Assembly (NCBI RefSeq): GCF_017833525.1
Contig: NZ_JAFICD010000001.1
Span: forward strand, 1,426,001-1,490,000
Source of the DNA: Duganella sp. 1411
Lineage (GTDB): Bacteria; Pseudomonadota; Gammaproteobacteria; Burkholderiales; Burkholderiaceae_D
Length of the DNA stretch: 64,000 nt
Reading direction: 5' to 3'
Of the stretch, positions 31,178-40,675 are shown in pieces (the stretch's first letter is position 1; each line of letters starts with the position of its first letter). The translations under genes and the position numbers were made by a program. Below the pieces are notes generated by a model that saw only the letters and a list, made by a program, of their open reading frames with translations, made no database searches and was not told the origin of the DNA.

Positions 31178-32160
31178 GCGCGCCCAATCAACAAACTCCG
31201 GGGTCAGGTCCACCATTTCTACACGACCCCGACCGTACGGAACTTCTACAGAACAGCCCGTGTAGAAATGGTGGACCTGACCCCGGAGTGGAAGTGGCGA
31301 TCACGGCGGGTTCGTTGCGCGACTGGAAGTTGCCGATGCCGGGCGTGGACGCCGACAAGGAGGTGCGCGGCCATGTGTTGATCGTGGCCGGCTCGCGCGA
31401 GATGCCCGGCGCCCTGCTGCTGGCGGCGACCGCCGCGCTGCGGGCCGGCGCCGGCAAGCTGACCATCGCCACCGCGGCCAGCGTGGCGCCGCAGTTGGGC
31501 GTGGCGCTGCCGGAGGCGCGCGTGATCGGCCTGGCCGAGACGGCCGATGGCGGCTTGCTCGCCGATGGCGCGCAGAGTTTGTTCAAGGCTTGCGAGCGCG
31601 CCAGCGCGGTGCTGATCGGGCCGGGCATGCAGGACGAGGCGGCCAGCGCGGCGCTGGTGCGCGCGCTGCTGCCGCATTGCGCACACGCGCCGTTGGTGCT
31701 CGACGCCGGCGCCATGTGTTTGGCGCGCGATGGCTTTCGCTTCGATAGTCCGGTGCTCTTGACGCCTCATGCGGGCGAGCTGGCCGGGTTGACCGGTGGG
31801 GACAAGGAGGATATTGCCCAGGCGCCTCAGGTGGCGGCGCAGCGCGCGGCGCGTAATTGGCGGGCGGTGGTGGCGCTCAAGGGCGCGGTGACGGTGATCG
31901 CGGAGCCTTCCGGTAGGCGCTGGCGTCATGAAGGTGGCAATACGGGGTTGGCGATTTCCGGGTCGGGCGACGTGTTGGCGGGGTTGATCGCGGGCCTGGC
32001 CGCGCGCGGGGCGGCCTTGGAGCAGGCGGCGGCGTGGGGCGTGGCCTTGCATGCGATGGCCGGCGAGCAGTTGTCGCTGCGGCATGGGCCGCTCGGTTAT
32101 CTGGCGCGCGAGATCAGCGGCGAGGTGCCGGCGCTGTTGCGGGCGCTGGCGGCGCATTGA
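31174..32160 (+). CDS. nnrD: ADP-dependent NAD(P)H-hydrate dehydratase
   Basis: NnrD repairs hydrated, inactive NAD(P)H using ADP. The conserved ribokinase-like motifs are present: GHVLIVAGSREMPGA, LIGPGMQDE, LDAGAMCLA, LTPHAGELAGL and the catalytic SGSGDVLAGLIAG. It is a stand-alone dehydratase, not fused to the epimerase as in E. coli. The ATG start overlaps the upstream stop. A 95-base inverted-repeat element (31195-31289) lies in frame just after it, encoding residues 8-39, unlike anything in the family. A GTG at 31288 or 31294 is an alternative start that would exclude most or all of it. Confidence 0.9.
   Translation: MSAPNQQTPGSGPPFLHDPDRTELLQNSPCRNGGPDPGVEVAITAGSLRDWKLPMPGVDADKEVRGHVLIVAGSREMPGALLLAATAALRAGAGKLTIATAASVAPQLGVALPEARVIGLAETADGGLLADGAQSLFKACERASAVLIGPGMQDEAASAALVRALLPHCAHAPLVLDAGAMCLARDGFRFDSPVLLTPHAGELAGLTGGDKEDIAQAPQVAAQRAARNWRAVVALKGAVTVIAEPSGRRWRHEGGNTGLAISGSGDVLAGLIAGLAARGAALEQAAAWGVALHAMAGEQLSLRHGPLGYLAREISGEVPALLRALAAH
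31195..31289. repeat. Long inverted-repeat element, copy 1 (inside nnrD 5' end)
   Basis: Two perfect 31-bp arms (31195-31225 and 31259-31289, starting ACTCCGGGGTCAGGTCCACC) flank a 33-base centre. The centre has ACCGTA near its start and CAGCC just before the right arm, both shared with the copy at 57770. It is in frame with nnrD and is read through. No transposase gene is nearby. Confidence 0.9.
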
Positions 32161-32180
32161 TGCGGTGTTGGCGGAGCGGT

Positions 32181-32309
32181 GGCGGATTACGCTGCGCTAA
32201 TCCGCCCTACGTGTTTCCTTGGTGGGTTGGGGTTGGGTGTCCGCAGGCCCGCGCGAATGCGGACCACGGAGACACGTAGGGCGGATTAGCCGGAACGGCG
32301 TAATCCGCC
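32181..32309. repeat. Paired REP-like repeat (GGCGGATTA family)
   Basis: Two hairpins in opposite orientation: GGCGGATTA/TAATCCGCC at 32181-32206 (8-base loop) and again at 32280-32309 (12-base loop). The outer flanks CCTACGTG and CACGTAGG also pair, so the whole unit can fold into a larger structure. It fills the gap between nnrD and prfC, which converge here, and may terminate both. This arrangement resembles bacterial interspersed mosaic elements. Confidence 0.8.
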
Positions 32310-32351
32310 ATGCGCGCGTCGCCAAAGACGGCGCGCCCACCAATTACGGCG

Positions 32352-34019
32352 TTACACCAGCTTGGCCGAGTGCTCGCGCGTGGCGTGGAACTTGAGCTTT
32401 GGCCAGCGCTCCTCCGTCAACCGCAAATTCACGCTCGACGTGGCCAGGTACGCCATGTTGCCGGCGGCGTCGTACGCCACGTTGTGTCCGAGCGCGTTCT
32501 CGAAGTCGGCCAGCGCCTTCTTGTCGTCGCTCGAGATCCAGCGCGCGCTGCTGATGCTGGTGCCCTCGAACACGGCGTCGACGCCATATTCGTTCAGCAA
32601 ACGGCTGGCCACCACCTCGAACTGCAGCACGCCGACCGCGCCCAATACCAGCTCGCCGCCCTGCACCGGCTTGAAGACCTGCACCGCGCCCTCCTCGCCC
32701 AGCTGCTGCAGACCTTTGTGCAATTGCTTGATCTTGAGCGGATTGCGGATCCGCACCGAGCGGAAAAAGTCCGGCGCGAAGTACGGAATCCCCGTGAACG
32801 TCAACAGCTCGCCCTCGGAGAACGAGTCGCCGATCTGCATGTTGCCGTGGTTCGGCAGGCCGATGATGTCGCCGGCGTACGCCTCCTCCACCTGCTCGCG
32901 CGACGACGCCATGAACGTCACCACCGACGAGACCTTGATCTCGCGCCCCAGGCGCAGGTGCTTGACCTTCATGCCGCGCTCGAAACGCCCCGAGCACACG
33001 CGCAGGAAGGCGATGCGGTCACGGTGCGCCGGGTCCATATTGGCCTGGATCTTGAACACGAAACCGGTGAACGGCTGCTCCTTCGGATCGACCGCGCGCA
33101 CCGTGGCGTCGCGCTCGCGCGGCGCCGGGGCCCAGTCGACCAGCGCCGACAAAATCTCGCGCACGCCGAAGTTGTTGATCGCCGATCCGAAGAACACCGG
33201 CGTCTGCACGCCCGACAGGAACTGCTGCAGGTCGAACGGGTGCGAGGCGCCGCTGACCAGCTCCACTTCCATGCGCAGCTGGTCCATCTCCAGCGGGAAC
33301 ATCTCCTGCAGGCGCGGATTGTCGATGCCCTTGATGATCTCGAAGGCGCCGTCGGCCTTTTCCTCGCCGGCCTTGAACAGCATGATCTCGTCATTCAGCA
33401 GGTGGTACACGCCGCGGAAGTTCTTGCCCATGCCGATAGGCCAGGTGACCGGCGCGCATTGGATCTTGAGCACCGATTCCAGCTCGTCGAGCAGTTCGAG
33501 CGGATCGCGCGTCTCGCGGTCCATCTTGTTCATGAAGGTGACGATCGGCGTGTTGCGCATGCGGCAGACGTCGAGCAGCTTGATGGTCTGCGCCTCCACA
33601 CCCTTGGCGGCGTCGATCACCATCAGCGCCGAGTCGACCGCCGTCAGCACCCGGTAGGTGTCTTCCGAGAAGTCCTGGTGGCCCGGGGTGTCGAGCAGGT
33701 TGACCACGTGGTCGCGGAATTCGAACTGCATCACCGACGAGGCCACCGAAATGCCGCGCTGCTTCTCGATCTCCATCCAGTCCGAGGTGGCGTGGCGGCC
33801 CGATTTACGCGCCTTGACGGTGCCGGCCATCTGGATCGCGCCCGAGAACAGCAGCAGCTTTTCGGTCAGCGTGGTTTTACCCGCGTCCGGGTGGGAGATG
33901 ATGCCGAAGGTGCGGCGGCGCTGCACTTCGCGCGCGATCAGCGCCGGCGTTTTGGCGCTGGCCACCGGGGCGGCGTCGTCGTTATTTTCGGGTATTGCGG
34001 TGTCGATATCGTTGACCAT
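32352..34019 (-). CDS. prfC: Peptide chain release factor 3
   Basis: RF3 is the GTPase that removes RF1/RF2 from the ribosome after termination. The 555-residue protein has the G1 motif [15 protein letters not shown], the G3 motif [14 protein letters not shown], and the G4 motif FMNKMDRE, followed by the RF3-specific [17 protein letters not shown] segment. It carries about 27 extra N-terminal acidic residues before the usual start ([16 protein letters not shown]). It is transcribed away from the pilus operon; upstream is a 101-base gap to pilY1. Confidence 0.96.
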   Translation of the reverse strand: MVNDIDTAIPENNDDAAPVASAKTPALIAREVQRRRTFGIISHPDAGKTTLTEKLLLFSGAIQMAGTVKARKSGRHATSDWMEIEKQRGISVASSVMQFEFRDHVVNLLDTPGHQDFSEDTYRVLTAVDSALMVIDAAKGVEAQTIKLLDVCRMRNTPIVTFMNKMDRETRDPLELLDELESVLKIQCAPVTWPIGMGKNFRGVYHLLNDEIMLFKAGEEKADGAFEIIKGIDNPRLQEMFPLEMDQLRMEVELVSGASHPFDLQQFLSGVQTPVFFGSAINNFGVREILSALVDWAPAPRERDATVRAVDPKEQPFTGFVFKIQANMDPAHRDRIAFLRVCSGRFERGMKVKHLRLGREIKVSSVVTFMASSREQVEEAYAGDIIGLPNHGNMQIGDSFSEGELLTFTGIPYFAPDFFRSVRIRNPLKIKQLHKGLQQLGEEGAVQVFKPVQGGELVLGAVGVLQFEVVASRLLNEYGVDAVFEGTSISSARWISSDDKKALADFENALGHNVAYDAAGNMAYLATSSVNLRLTEERWPKLKFHATREHSAKLV

Positions 34020-34120
34020 GTGTGCGCGATCTAAGGCGGTTCTGCAAAACCCTCGATTTTACCGGCAGTTGGCCCCGCCGTGTGAATTGTTTGGCGGCGC
34101 CGCCCGGCCCCAACCCCGGT

Positions 34121-37100
34121 TTACTCCCCTTTGACGCGGCGCCAGCCCACCCGGTGCGCCTCCGCCGCCACCTCCTCCTGGCCGTCGTTGTTGACTTTTC
34201 GACCATCGGCTAAGGTGGTGATCAGCTTTAACTGGCCGTTCGGCAGGCGCACGATGATGAAACCGACCGCCGCCGAGGTGTTCGACAGGGTGATGCCGGC
34301 CGGCCGGGTGCCGATCGACTGGCCATTGCAGACGTTGACCTGATACAGATTGCTCGAGCCGCCCACCGAGCAGGACGAGGAGGACGTCGGCAGGTTGGTC
34401 ACCACGTTGGCCACGCCGCTGACGATCTGCGGGTCCAGGTTCATGCGCTCGCCCGGCACCAGCGCCCAGTCGAAGAACCAGCCGTCCTTCTGCGTCAGGT
34501 CGACCGGATTGCTGGTGATCGCGTAGCTGTTGGTGTTGCTGCTCGACCCGAGCAGGCTGAGGGTCTGCTGCACCATCGTCGCACCGCGGACGTTGCTGAT
34601 CGTCGCGCCGCTGTCCTTGAGCAGATACAGGCTCTGGATCGCCGTGTTGGAGGTGTCCGGGATATCGAGCAGGCGCCCGGTGCCGTACAACACCACGCGC
34701 ACGCCCTGCACGCTGGTGGTCGTCACGCCGCCCGTGGTGGTGGTGGTCGGCACGCCGCACATCGTCACGTCCGGACGGGTGGTGATCGGCTTGTTGACGC
34801 CGGCGTCGCCCATTTTGAGCACCGTCACCGCGCCGCTGTCGGCGGTCAGGTCGAAGCGCCACATCTGGCCCTGGTTGTCGCCACCGTAGACATAGGTGGC
34901 GCGCGGATCGGCGCCGGGGTCGTCGGAAATGGCGGTGATCTTGGCCAGCCCGGACGGCGTGGCGGTGTCGCCGGAATTGGTGCTCACCTTCTTCAGCAGC
35001 TCGCCCGTGTAGGCGTCCAGGACGTACAGGTAGCCCTTGCCGTCGCCGCCGCTGACGCCGTCCGTGCCGGTGATGTTGTTGTAGCCGGAGGTCAGGAACA
35101 CCACCCAGCGGCCGTCGGCCAGCGTGCCGAACTGCGGATTGCCGAAGGTCAGCCCGAGGTCCGGATCGTTGAGCGCGCACACGGCCGGATCGGCGCAGAA
35201 CTCCCACAGTTGCTTGGGCGCGGCGCCGGTGTCGGTGATGTCGAGCGCGTAGTAGCCGCGGCCGCCGCCGTTCAGGCCGGCCACCAGGATGGTCTTCCAC
35301 TGCTTGCCGGACGGCGTGGCGGCCTTGACGTCGGCCACCTCGGGCGTGCCGTCGGTGGTGTACTGGTGGTTGGTGCCGTAGGTGGTGCTGGCCAGCGCCG
35401 CCAGCTTTTTCATCGTGATGCGCGGCACGTAGGCCCACACCTCTTCGCCCGTGCCGGCGTTGAAGGCGTGCAGCATGCCGTCGTTGGCGGCGGTGTACAC
35501 GGTGCCGGCGCGGTAGGTTGGGCTGTCCGGGTTGCCGTACTTGTCCTTGAAAGCGTCGTAGTCGGCGTCCGGGTAGTCGCCCAGCGGCGCGCGCACGAAG
35601 GCCGGCTTGGACGAGGCGATGTCGCCCAGCACGATCGGCACCGGCCCGGTGGCGCCGGCCGGCGTGTTGGTGGTCAGCGTGTAGGCCCGGAACAGGTTGT
35701 CGTCGGCGTACTGCTGCTGGCCGCGCAGCCAGTTGACCAGGTTGTTGCCGTCGTTGACGATGGCCTTGTCGGCGGCCGACAGCAAGGTGCACTGCGACAG
35801 CGCCGCGCATTTATTGCTGAACCAGCCGGCGGTGATGCCGCTCATGTTGGCGAAGCGGAACTCGAGCAGGTCGGCGCCGGCCGTGCCGGTCGGACTCGTC
35901 ATGTAGATGCGGCGCGTGTCGGTGCTGCCGGCCACGCGCTTGCCCAGCGTGTCGCTGGTGGTCCACACCGCCGCCGCATTGACGCTGCCGTCGGTGATGT
36001 CGATCTTCTGGTCGGACAGCTCGCCGTACCATTTCACGGTGGTGAAGGTGTCGGAGAAGATATCGTTGTCGGTGCGGGTGATATTCGGCGTCGAGGTCGC
36101 GGCGGCGGCCGCCGCGCCGGTGCGCACCTGCATGTTCGACAGCGCCTCGCTCAAGCCGCTGACCACGTCCTTGGGCTCCTGCGCGCTGAAGTACTTGCCG
36201 TGGCCGTTGATGGCCGCGTGCCACAGGTCGTCGACCCGCTCCTGCACCGTGCTGGCGGTGCTGCCGGTGTTGGGGTCGGGCCAGACGTAGGCGCCGTTGC
36301 CGTTCCACGGGCAGCCGCTGGTGGCGCCGGTGATCAGGTTGTAGAAGTCGCCGCCGGCCTTGGCCGCGGTGTCGTAGTTCGGCTCGTAGTTCATCACGCC
36401 GTCCACGCCCAGGCCCAGCGTGTAGGTGTTCATGTGCAGGTGGGTGTTCTCGCCGCTGCCGGCCGGCACCGAGCCGGGACGCGTCATGTCCGGCTCCAGC
36501 ACCGGCCGCAGCGACACCGTGGTGGTGCTCGATCCGCCGTTATACCAGTGCAGCGCCACGTCCGAGATCGACGGCTGCGCCTGCGCCCGGGCGTCGACGC
36601 AGCCGCGCGCCTGGGTGCAGAAGCGCGCCGGGTTCTCGACGTTGTCGTTGTTGACCACGTTGTTGGTCGAGCTGCCGTTCCAGTAGCCGTCGGTGGTCAG
36701 GATCAGGAAGTTTTGCTGGCAGGGGTATTGCACCACCTCCTGGCCGGCGCCGTAGTCGTACGGCGCCAGGTTGGCGAACATGCGGCCGACGTTGTCCATC
36801 GCGGTGCGGATCGGCGTCGAGCCGGAAGTGGTGGTGTTGTACAGGTTGTCGTACCAGGTGGCGCGCGCGCTGCCGGTGAAGTCGGCCGGCTTCTGGTCGA
36901 TCGACTGGGCGGCGCCGGCGCTCGACAGCCTGACGTAGCCGACCTTGTAGTTGCCGGTGATGGCCGAGAAGGCCAGCCCGACCGAGGTCTTCATCATTTG
37001 CAGGCGGCTCTTGTAATACACGTACCAATTGGCGAAGTTGGTCATTTCCTCGTCGTAGGTGCAGCTGGTGGCGGCGGCGCAATCGGTGCGGTCGGTGCCC

Positions 37101-38812
37101 TTCGGATAGGTCTGGCCGCTGACGATGTTGACGCGCACAAAGGGATTGGGCGCGCCCGAGCCGGCCGAGATGGCCGCCGTGGTGGTCGGAATGCCGTCGT
37201 TGACGGCCGCCTGGTAGCCGCTGGTGGCGCCGCGCGTCCAGCTGACGCCGCCCTGGTTGTCCATCGTGAAATTGCTGATCGCGGCGCTGTTGGACGTCGC
37301 GCCGTAATCCAGCAGGCAGACGCTGGTGTTGGTCAGCCCCGGGCACAGCGTGGTGCCGCCGAGATAGGCGCGGATGGTGCCGCCGACGCCGATGCGGGTG
37401 GCCAGCGCGTTGGCCACGTAGCTCTGGCTGCGGTTGCCGCCCATGCTGAGGTAGGCCGGGTTGCTGGTGCTGGTGCCGCCGACCAGGGTCGTCGTGCCCA
37501 GCGACAGATTGCGGATGATGGCGCTCTGGTTGTTGCCGGTGGCGGCGTTGCTGGTGCCGGTGAAGGTGATCACCGACTTGGCCGGCACCATGGCGCTGGC
37601 CACCACCTGCGGCGCGGTCACCGTCAGGCCCCAGCCGGCGCGCGAGGCGTCGCTGGTGACGACGCAGCCGCTGACGGTCTTCGGCGTGCCGGTGCACGTG
37701 ACCGGTAACACGGCGACGATGTTGTCGGCCGACAGGGTGATGCCGAACACGCTGCAGGCGGGCACGCTCGACTGGCTGATCGGCGTGCGCACGCAGGCGT
37801 ACATCTGTTTCCCCGTGGGGTTGCTGGTGGCGATGATGTTGGCGGCCAGCGCGCTGGCCACCGTCTGCTGCTTGAGCAAGGTGTTGGTGCCGCTGTTGGC
37901 GGGGATCGTGGCGTTGGTGATGGTGGTCTGGACGCTGGCCGCGTCGGTCAGCACGACGCTGGTGATGCTCATCGAGGCCGCCGTGGCCGAGGCGCCGATG
38001 GCGATGGTGCCGTAGGCGGCCACCGCCCCGGCCGGCGCCGAATAGCTCGGGTAGATGAACGCGCCGACCCGCTTGCCCTGGCACTGCGTCAACAGCCGGT
38101 CGCTGCACCAGCGCACCTTGACCGGCACCGGATAGCCGGCCGGCGCGGTCGCCCCGACCGAGGTCGACTGGCAAACCTTCATCGTGTCGTCGGTGCAGAA
38201 CTGGCCGACGCCGATGGTGTAGTAGTACGGGCCGGTGGTGACGGCGTTGGCGGTTTGGTAAGTCGCGTCCGGATAGGTGTAGCTGGAGGTGTTGGTCCTG
38301 CAGGTGCCGCCGGAGCACCAGCGCAGGTCCGGGAAGCCGGTCACCAGATTGAGGTTGGCGGTGACGCTGGCGCCGGCCAGGTCATGCTTACTGACGCCGA
38401 AGCCGTCGCCGCTGACCGAGGTCCAGTCGACCGTGTTGGCGCGGTTCTGCTCCGGATAAAAGCTGCCGTCGGCCTTGATCGGCACCGCGTAGCGGATCTT
38501 CGGATTGTAGTATTGCTTGTTGAAGTCCGGGCTCATGAACGGCGGGTGGCCGACCGCGCAGGCGGTGATGCCCGCCTGCAAGGTGGCGCCGCTGCGGCAC
38601 AGGTTGTCGTTGACGTAGTCCGGCGTGTAGGTCTGGTCCATCGAGCCGGAGTTATCGAACAGCAGCATCAGATTGGGCTTGACGGTGCCGGTGCCGGTGA
38701 TGTTGAGCAGCGGCACCTGGGCGATCTGGGTGGCGGCGGCGCCGGCCGGGAGCGGCGCCAACGCGTACGACAGGGCCAGCGCCAGCGCCAGCCCGGGGAT
38801 GAATCTGTTCAT
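34121..38812 (-). CDS. pilY1: PilY1-type type IV pilus tip adhesin
   Basis: A very large (1563-residue) secreted protein that caps type IV pili and acts in adhesion, surface sensing and pilus retraction control. It has a signal peptide (about 1-26), a von Willebrand MIDAS-like DNSGSM (53-58), the FANWYVYYKSRLQMMK segment (about 593-608) that continues the von Willebrand fold, and a C-terminal beta-propeller with VYTAANDGMLHAFNAGTGEEVWAYVPR and Ca-binding-type Asp-rich loops. The stretch between the MIDAS and WYVYY is about 540 residues; part of it (about 260-490) consists of Ser/Thr/Ala-rich beta-like modules. ATG 38812 has GGAAGGGA upstream. Last gene of the minor-pilin operon. Confidence 0.93.
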   Translation of the reverse strand: MNRFIPGLALALALSYALAPLPAGAAATQIAQVPLLNITGTGTVKPNLMLLFDNSGSMDQTYTPDYVNDNLCRSGATLQAGITACAVGHPPFMSPDFNKQYYNPKIRYAVPIKADGSFYPEQNRANTVDWTSVSGDGFGVSKHDLAGASVTANLNLVTGFPDLRWCSGGTCRTNTSSYTYPDATYQTANAVTTGPYYYTIGVGQFCTDDTMKVCQSTSVGATAPAGYPVPVKVRWCSDRLLTQCQGKRVGAFIYPSYSAPAGAVAAYGTIAIGASATAASMSITSVVLTDAASVQTTITNATIPANSGTNTLLKQQTVASALAANIIATSNPTGKQMYACVRTPISQSSVPACSVFGITLSADNIVAVLPVTCTGTPKTVSGCVVTSDASRAGWGLTVTAPQVVASAMVPAKSVITFTGTSNAATGNNQSAIIRNLSLGTTTLVGGTSTSNPAYLSMGGNRSQSYVANALATRIGVGGTIRAYLGGTTLCPGLTNTSVCLLDYGATSNSAAISNFTMDNQGGVSWTRGATSGYQAAVNDGIPTTTAAISAGSGAPNPFVRVNIVSGQTYPKGTDRTDCAAATSCTYDEEMTNFANWYVYYKSRLQMMKTSVGLAFSAITGNYKVGYVRLSSAGAAQSIDQKPADFTGSARATWYDNLYNTTTSGSTPIRTAMDNVGRMFANLAPYDYGAGQEVVQYPCQQNFLILTTDGYWNGSSTNNVVNNDNVENPARFCTQARGCVDARAQAQPSISDVALHWYNGGSSTTTVSLRPVLEPDMTRPGSVPAGSGENTHLHMNTYTLGLGVDGVMNYEPNYDTAAKAGGDFYNLITGATSGCPWNGNGAYVWPDPNTGSTASTVQERVDDLWHAAINGHGKYFSAQEPKDVVSGLSEALSNMQVRTGAAAAAATSTPNITRTDNDIFSDTFTTVKWYGELSDQKIDITDGSVNAAAVWTTSDTLGKRVAGSTDTRRIYMTSPTGTAGADLLEFRFANMSGITAGWFSNKCAALSQCTLLSAADKAIVNDGNNLVNWLRGQQQYADDNLFRAYTLTTNTPAGATGPVPIVLGDIASSKPAFVRAPLGDYPDADYDAFKDKYGNPDSPTYRAGTVYTAANDGMLHAFNAGTGEEVWAYVPRITMKKLAALASTTYGTNHQYTTDGTPEVADVKAATPSGKQWKTILVAGLNGGGRGYYALDITDTGAAPKQLWEFCADPAVCALNDPDLGLTFGNPQFGTLADGRWVVFLTSGYNNITGTDGVSGGDGKGYLYVLDAYTGELLKKVSTNSGDTATPSGLAKITAISDDPGADPRATYVYGGDNQGQMWRFDLTADSGAVTVLKMGDAGVNKPITTRPDVTMCGVPTTTTTGGVTTTSVQGVRVVLYGTGRLLDIPDTSNTAIQSLYLLKDSGATISNVRGATMVQQTLSLLGSSSNTNSYAITSNPVDLTQKDGWFFDWALVPGERMNLDPQIVSGVANVVTNLPTSSSSCSVGGSSNLYQVNVCNGQSIGTRPAGITLSNTSAAVGFIIVRLPNGQLKLITTLADGRKVNNDGQEEVAAEAHRVGWRRVKGE

Positions 38813-38842
38813 GGCGGTTCCCTTCCTCTCGACGGCCTTCAC

Positions 38843-39433
38843 TCAAGGCCCCTTCAACACCACGGCTTGCGTCACCACGTTGCCGCCGCGCGCACCGTTG
38901 ATGCGCGCCGTCACCACGTAATGGATTTGCGGCTGCTGCAAAAATTTCGGCGCGCCTAGCGCCAGCGACGTGCCGAACGGCTGCGAGGCCTTGCTGTTGG
39001 GGCGCGCCGACGTCGTCCGGCAACTGTTGTTGACGTCGTTGTACGCGCCCGGGAAGGTGCACATGCGGTGGATCACGTACTGGACCTGGTCGCCGGTGGC
39101 CGGATTGGCCGGCAAGGTGACGGCGCCGATCCAGAAGGCGGCGTTGCTCACGGTCCAGGTCGGCGTCAGGGTCGCCACATAGCCCTGGGCCGGCTGGTTG
39201 ACCAGCAGGTCGGCGCGGTTGGTCACCGAGCGCAGATAGGCGAAGCCGGCGTGCAGACCGGCGTCGGCCGACTTGCCCAGCGCCGAATCGTAGGCCAGGT
39301 TGGCGGTGGTCATCGTCGTCGACGTGCTCGACTTGAGCAGGTAGATGCTGCTCACCAGCATCACCGTCAACATGATCAGCATCACCGGCAAGGCGATGCC
39401 GCGCTGGCGCCGTGGCGCACGCAAGGGTCGCAT
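38843..39433 (-). CDS. pilX: Type IV pilus minor pilin PilX-like
   Basis: A 196-residue minor pilin. The basic leader (MRPLRAPRRQRG) ends at the type IV prepilin cleavage site G^IALPVM, followed by a hydrophobic helix LIMLTVMLVSSIYLL. The usual Glu at position +5 is missing, as is common in PilX. The remainder has QALRS-like (FAYLRS) and Cys-containing C-terminal sequences. Of two consecutive ATGs the second (39433) has the better ribosome binding site spacing (GGAGG, five bases) and overlaps the pilW stop. Operon pilE-fimT-pilV-pilW-pilX-pilY1. Confidence 0.87.
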   Translation of the reverse strand: MRPLRAPRRQRGIALPVMLIMLTVMLVSSIYLLKSSTSTTMTTANLAYDSALGKSADAGLHAGFAYLRSVTNRADLLVNQPAQGYVATLTPTWTVSNAAFWIGAVTLPANPATGDQVQYVIHRMCTFPGAYNDVNNSCRTTSARPNSKASQPFGTSLALGAPKFLQQPQIHYVVTARINGARGGNVVTQAVVLKGP

Positions 39434-40674
39434 CATGGCCTCCACTGCGCGTTACGGATCGGCACGATCGTCTCGAACACGCGGTAGCGATAGCACTTCC
39501 AGTCGACCGTATCGCCCAGCACGGCCACGTTCACCTGCACCGGCGCGGCCGCCACCGTGGCCGGCGCGGCGCCGGCGAACACGGTCGGCTGCACGGTGGT
39601 TGCGCGGCACTGGCCGGAGCTGTCGGGCTTCTCGGCGGTCTTGCTGCGCGCCACCACCGCCAGCCGCACCGAACCGATGCGCTGGTAATCGCCGGCGCCG
39701 CCGACCACGCCGTCGTTGTCGGCGTCGATCATGGTCGAGCTCCACACGCCGATGCGCATGCCGCTGGCGGTGGACGCCTGCGCCGCGCCGTTGCCGGGCG
39801 TGTTGGGGTCGTAGTCGGCCAGCGCCCGGTTGTCGAAACCGTACTGCGCCTTGAGCGAGACCACGTTGTCGATCACCGACGCGCCCTGCTGCGCCGAGCC
39901 GGGCATATCGGTGGCGCGCAGCCGCAGGATGCCGTTCTGCACCGACCAGGTGTGGAAATGCAGGCGCCGCGCGCTGCCCAGGTTATAGATGTAGCTGACG
40001 TTGAGCGGATACGCCGTGGTCAGGCCCACCTGCGGATTGAACGGGAAGTCGGCGCCGCTGGCGACCTGCAACTGGTTGCCGTTGACGCCGATGCCAAAGC
40101 CCGACAACTGGAACAAGGTGCAGCGCCGCGCGCCGGGCGTGATCGGCGCCACCACCAGCACGTCGCCGACGTTGAAGTCGTAGGGATTGCGGCTGTCGAC
40201 GGTCAGGGTGCTCTCGCCGGGCACATAGTTGGTCACCAGCTTGGTCGAGCCGACCGCCGTTTGCGACGAGCCGCTCTGGAACGACACCACGTCGCTGTTG
40301 ACGCCGTTGGACTGGATCACCACCGGCGCCAGCGGCGTGATGTTGGCGCCGCCGCGCTGATCCACCGCCAGTTGATAGCCGTTGTTATCGGAAAATACCG
40401 TATCGCAGCCGGCCAGCATCGTATCGTTCAAGCCCCAGCCGGCGTCGGCGGCGTCGCCGCTGAGCGAGAACAGCGCCAGCATGCCGTTCTGCATCGAATC
40501 GGAGCCACCGACGGCGGCGTCCTTGTTCTGTTCGCCGCTGACGACCAGCCGCGTGGCGAACACCAGCGCCAGCAGGCCGATCACCACGCTGACCATCAGC
40601 TCGACGAGCGAAAAGCCGCCGCTGCCGGGCCGGCGGCGCGCGATGGAGGATACGGGGGAAGGATGGGCGCGCAT
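39433..40674 (-). CDS. pilW: Type IV pilus minor pilin PilW
   Basis: A 413-residue minor pilin. The prepilin motif SGGFSLVELMV (cleavage G20^F21, Glu at +5) is followed by the hydrophobic helix VVIGLLALVFATRLVVSG. The large C-terminal domain has the Cys-containing region (CTLFQLSGFGI; WKCYRYRVFETIVPIRN) typical of PilW. It is one base from pilV and overlaps pilX. PilW is part of the tip-initiating complex with PilV, PilX and PilY1. Confidence 0.9.
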   Translation of the reverse strand: MRAHPSPVSSIARRRPGSGGFSLVELMVSVVIGLLALVFATRLVVSGEQNKDAAVGGSDSMQNGMLALFSLSGDAADAGWGLNDTMLAGCDTVFSDNNGYQLAVDQRGGANITPLAPVVIQSNGVNSDVVSFQSGSSQTAVGSTKLVTNYVPGESTLTVDSRNPYDFNVGDVLVVAPITPGARRCTLFQLSGFGIGVNGNQLQVASGADFPFNPQVGLTTAYPLNVSYIYNLGSARRLHFHTWSVQNGILRLRATDMPGSAQQGASVIDNVVSLKAQYGFDNRALADYDPNTPGNGAAQASTASGMRIGVWSSTMIDADNDGVVGGAGDYQRIGSVRLAVVARSKTAEKPDSSGQCRATTVQPTVFAGAAPATVAAAPVQVNVAVLGDTVDWKCYRYRVFETIVPIRNAQWRP

Positions 40675-40675
40675 G

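Noticed and set aside
35210..37708. An 832-codon open frame antisense to pilY1
   Set aside because: Low-complexity Val/Gly/Arg product opposite a well-supported adhesin gene.
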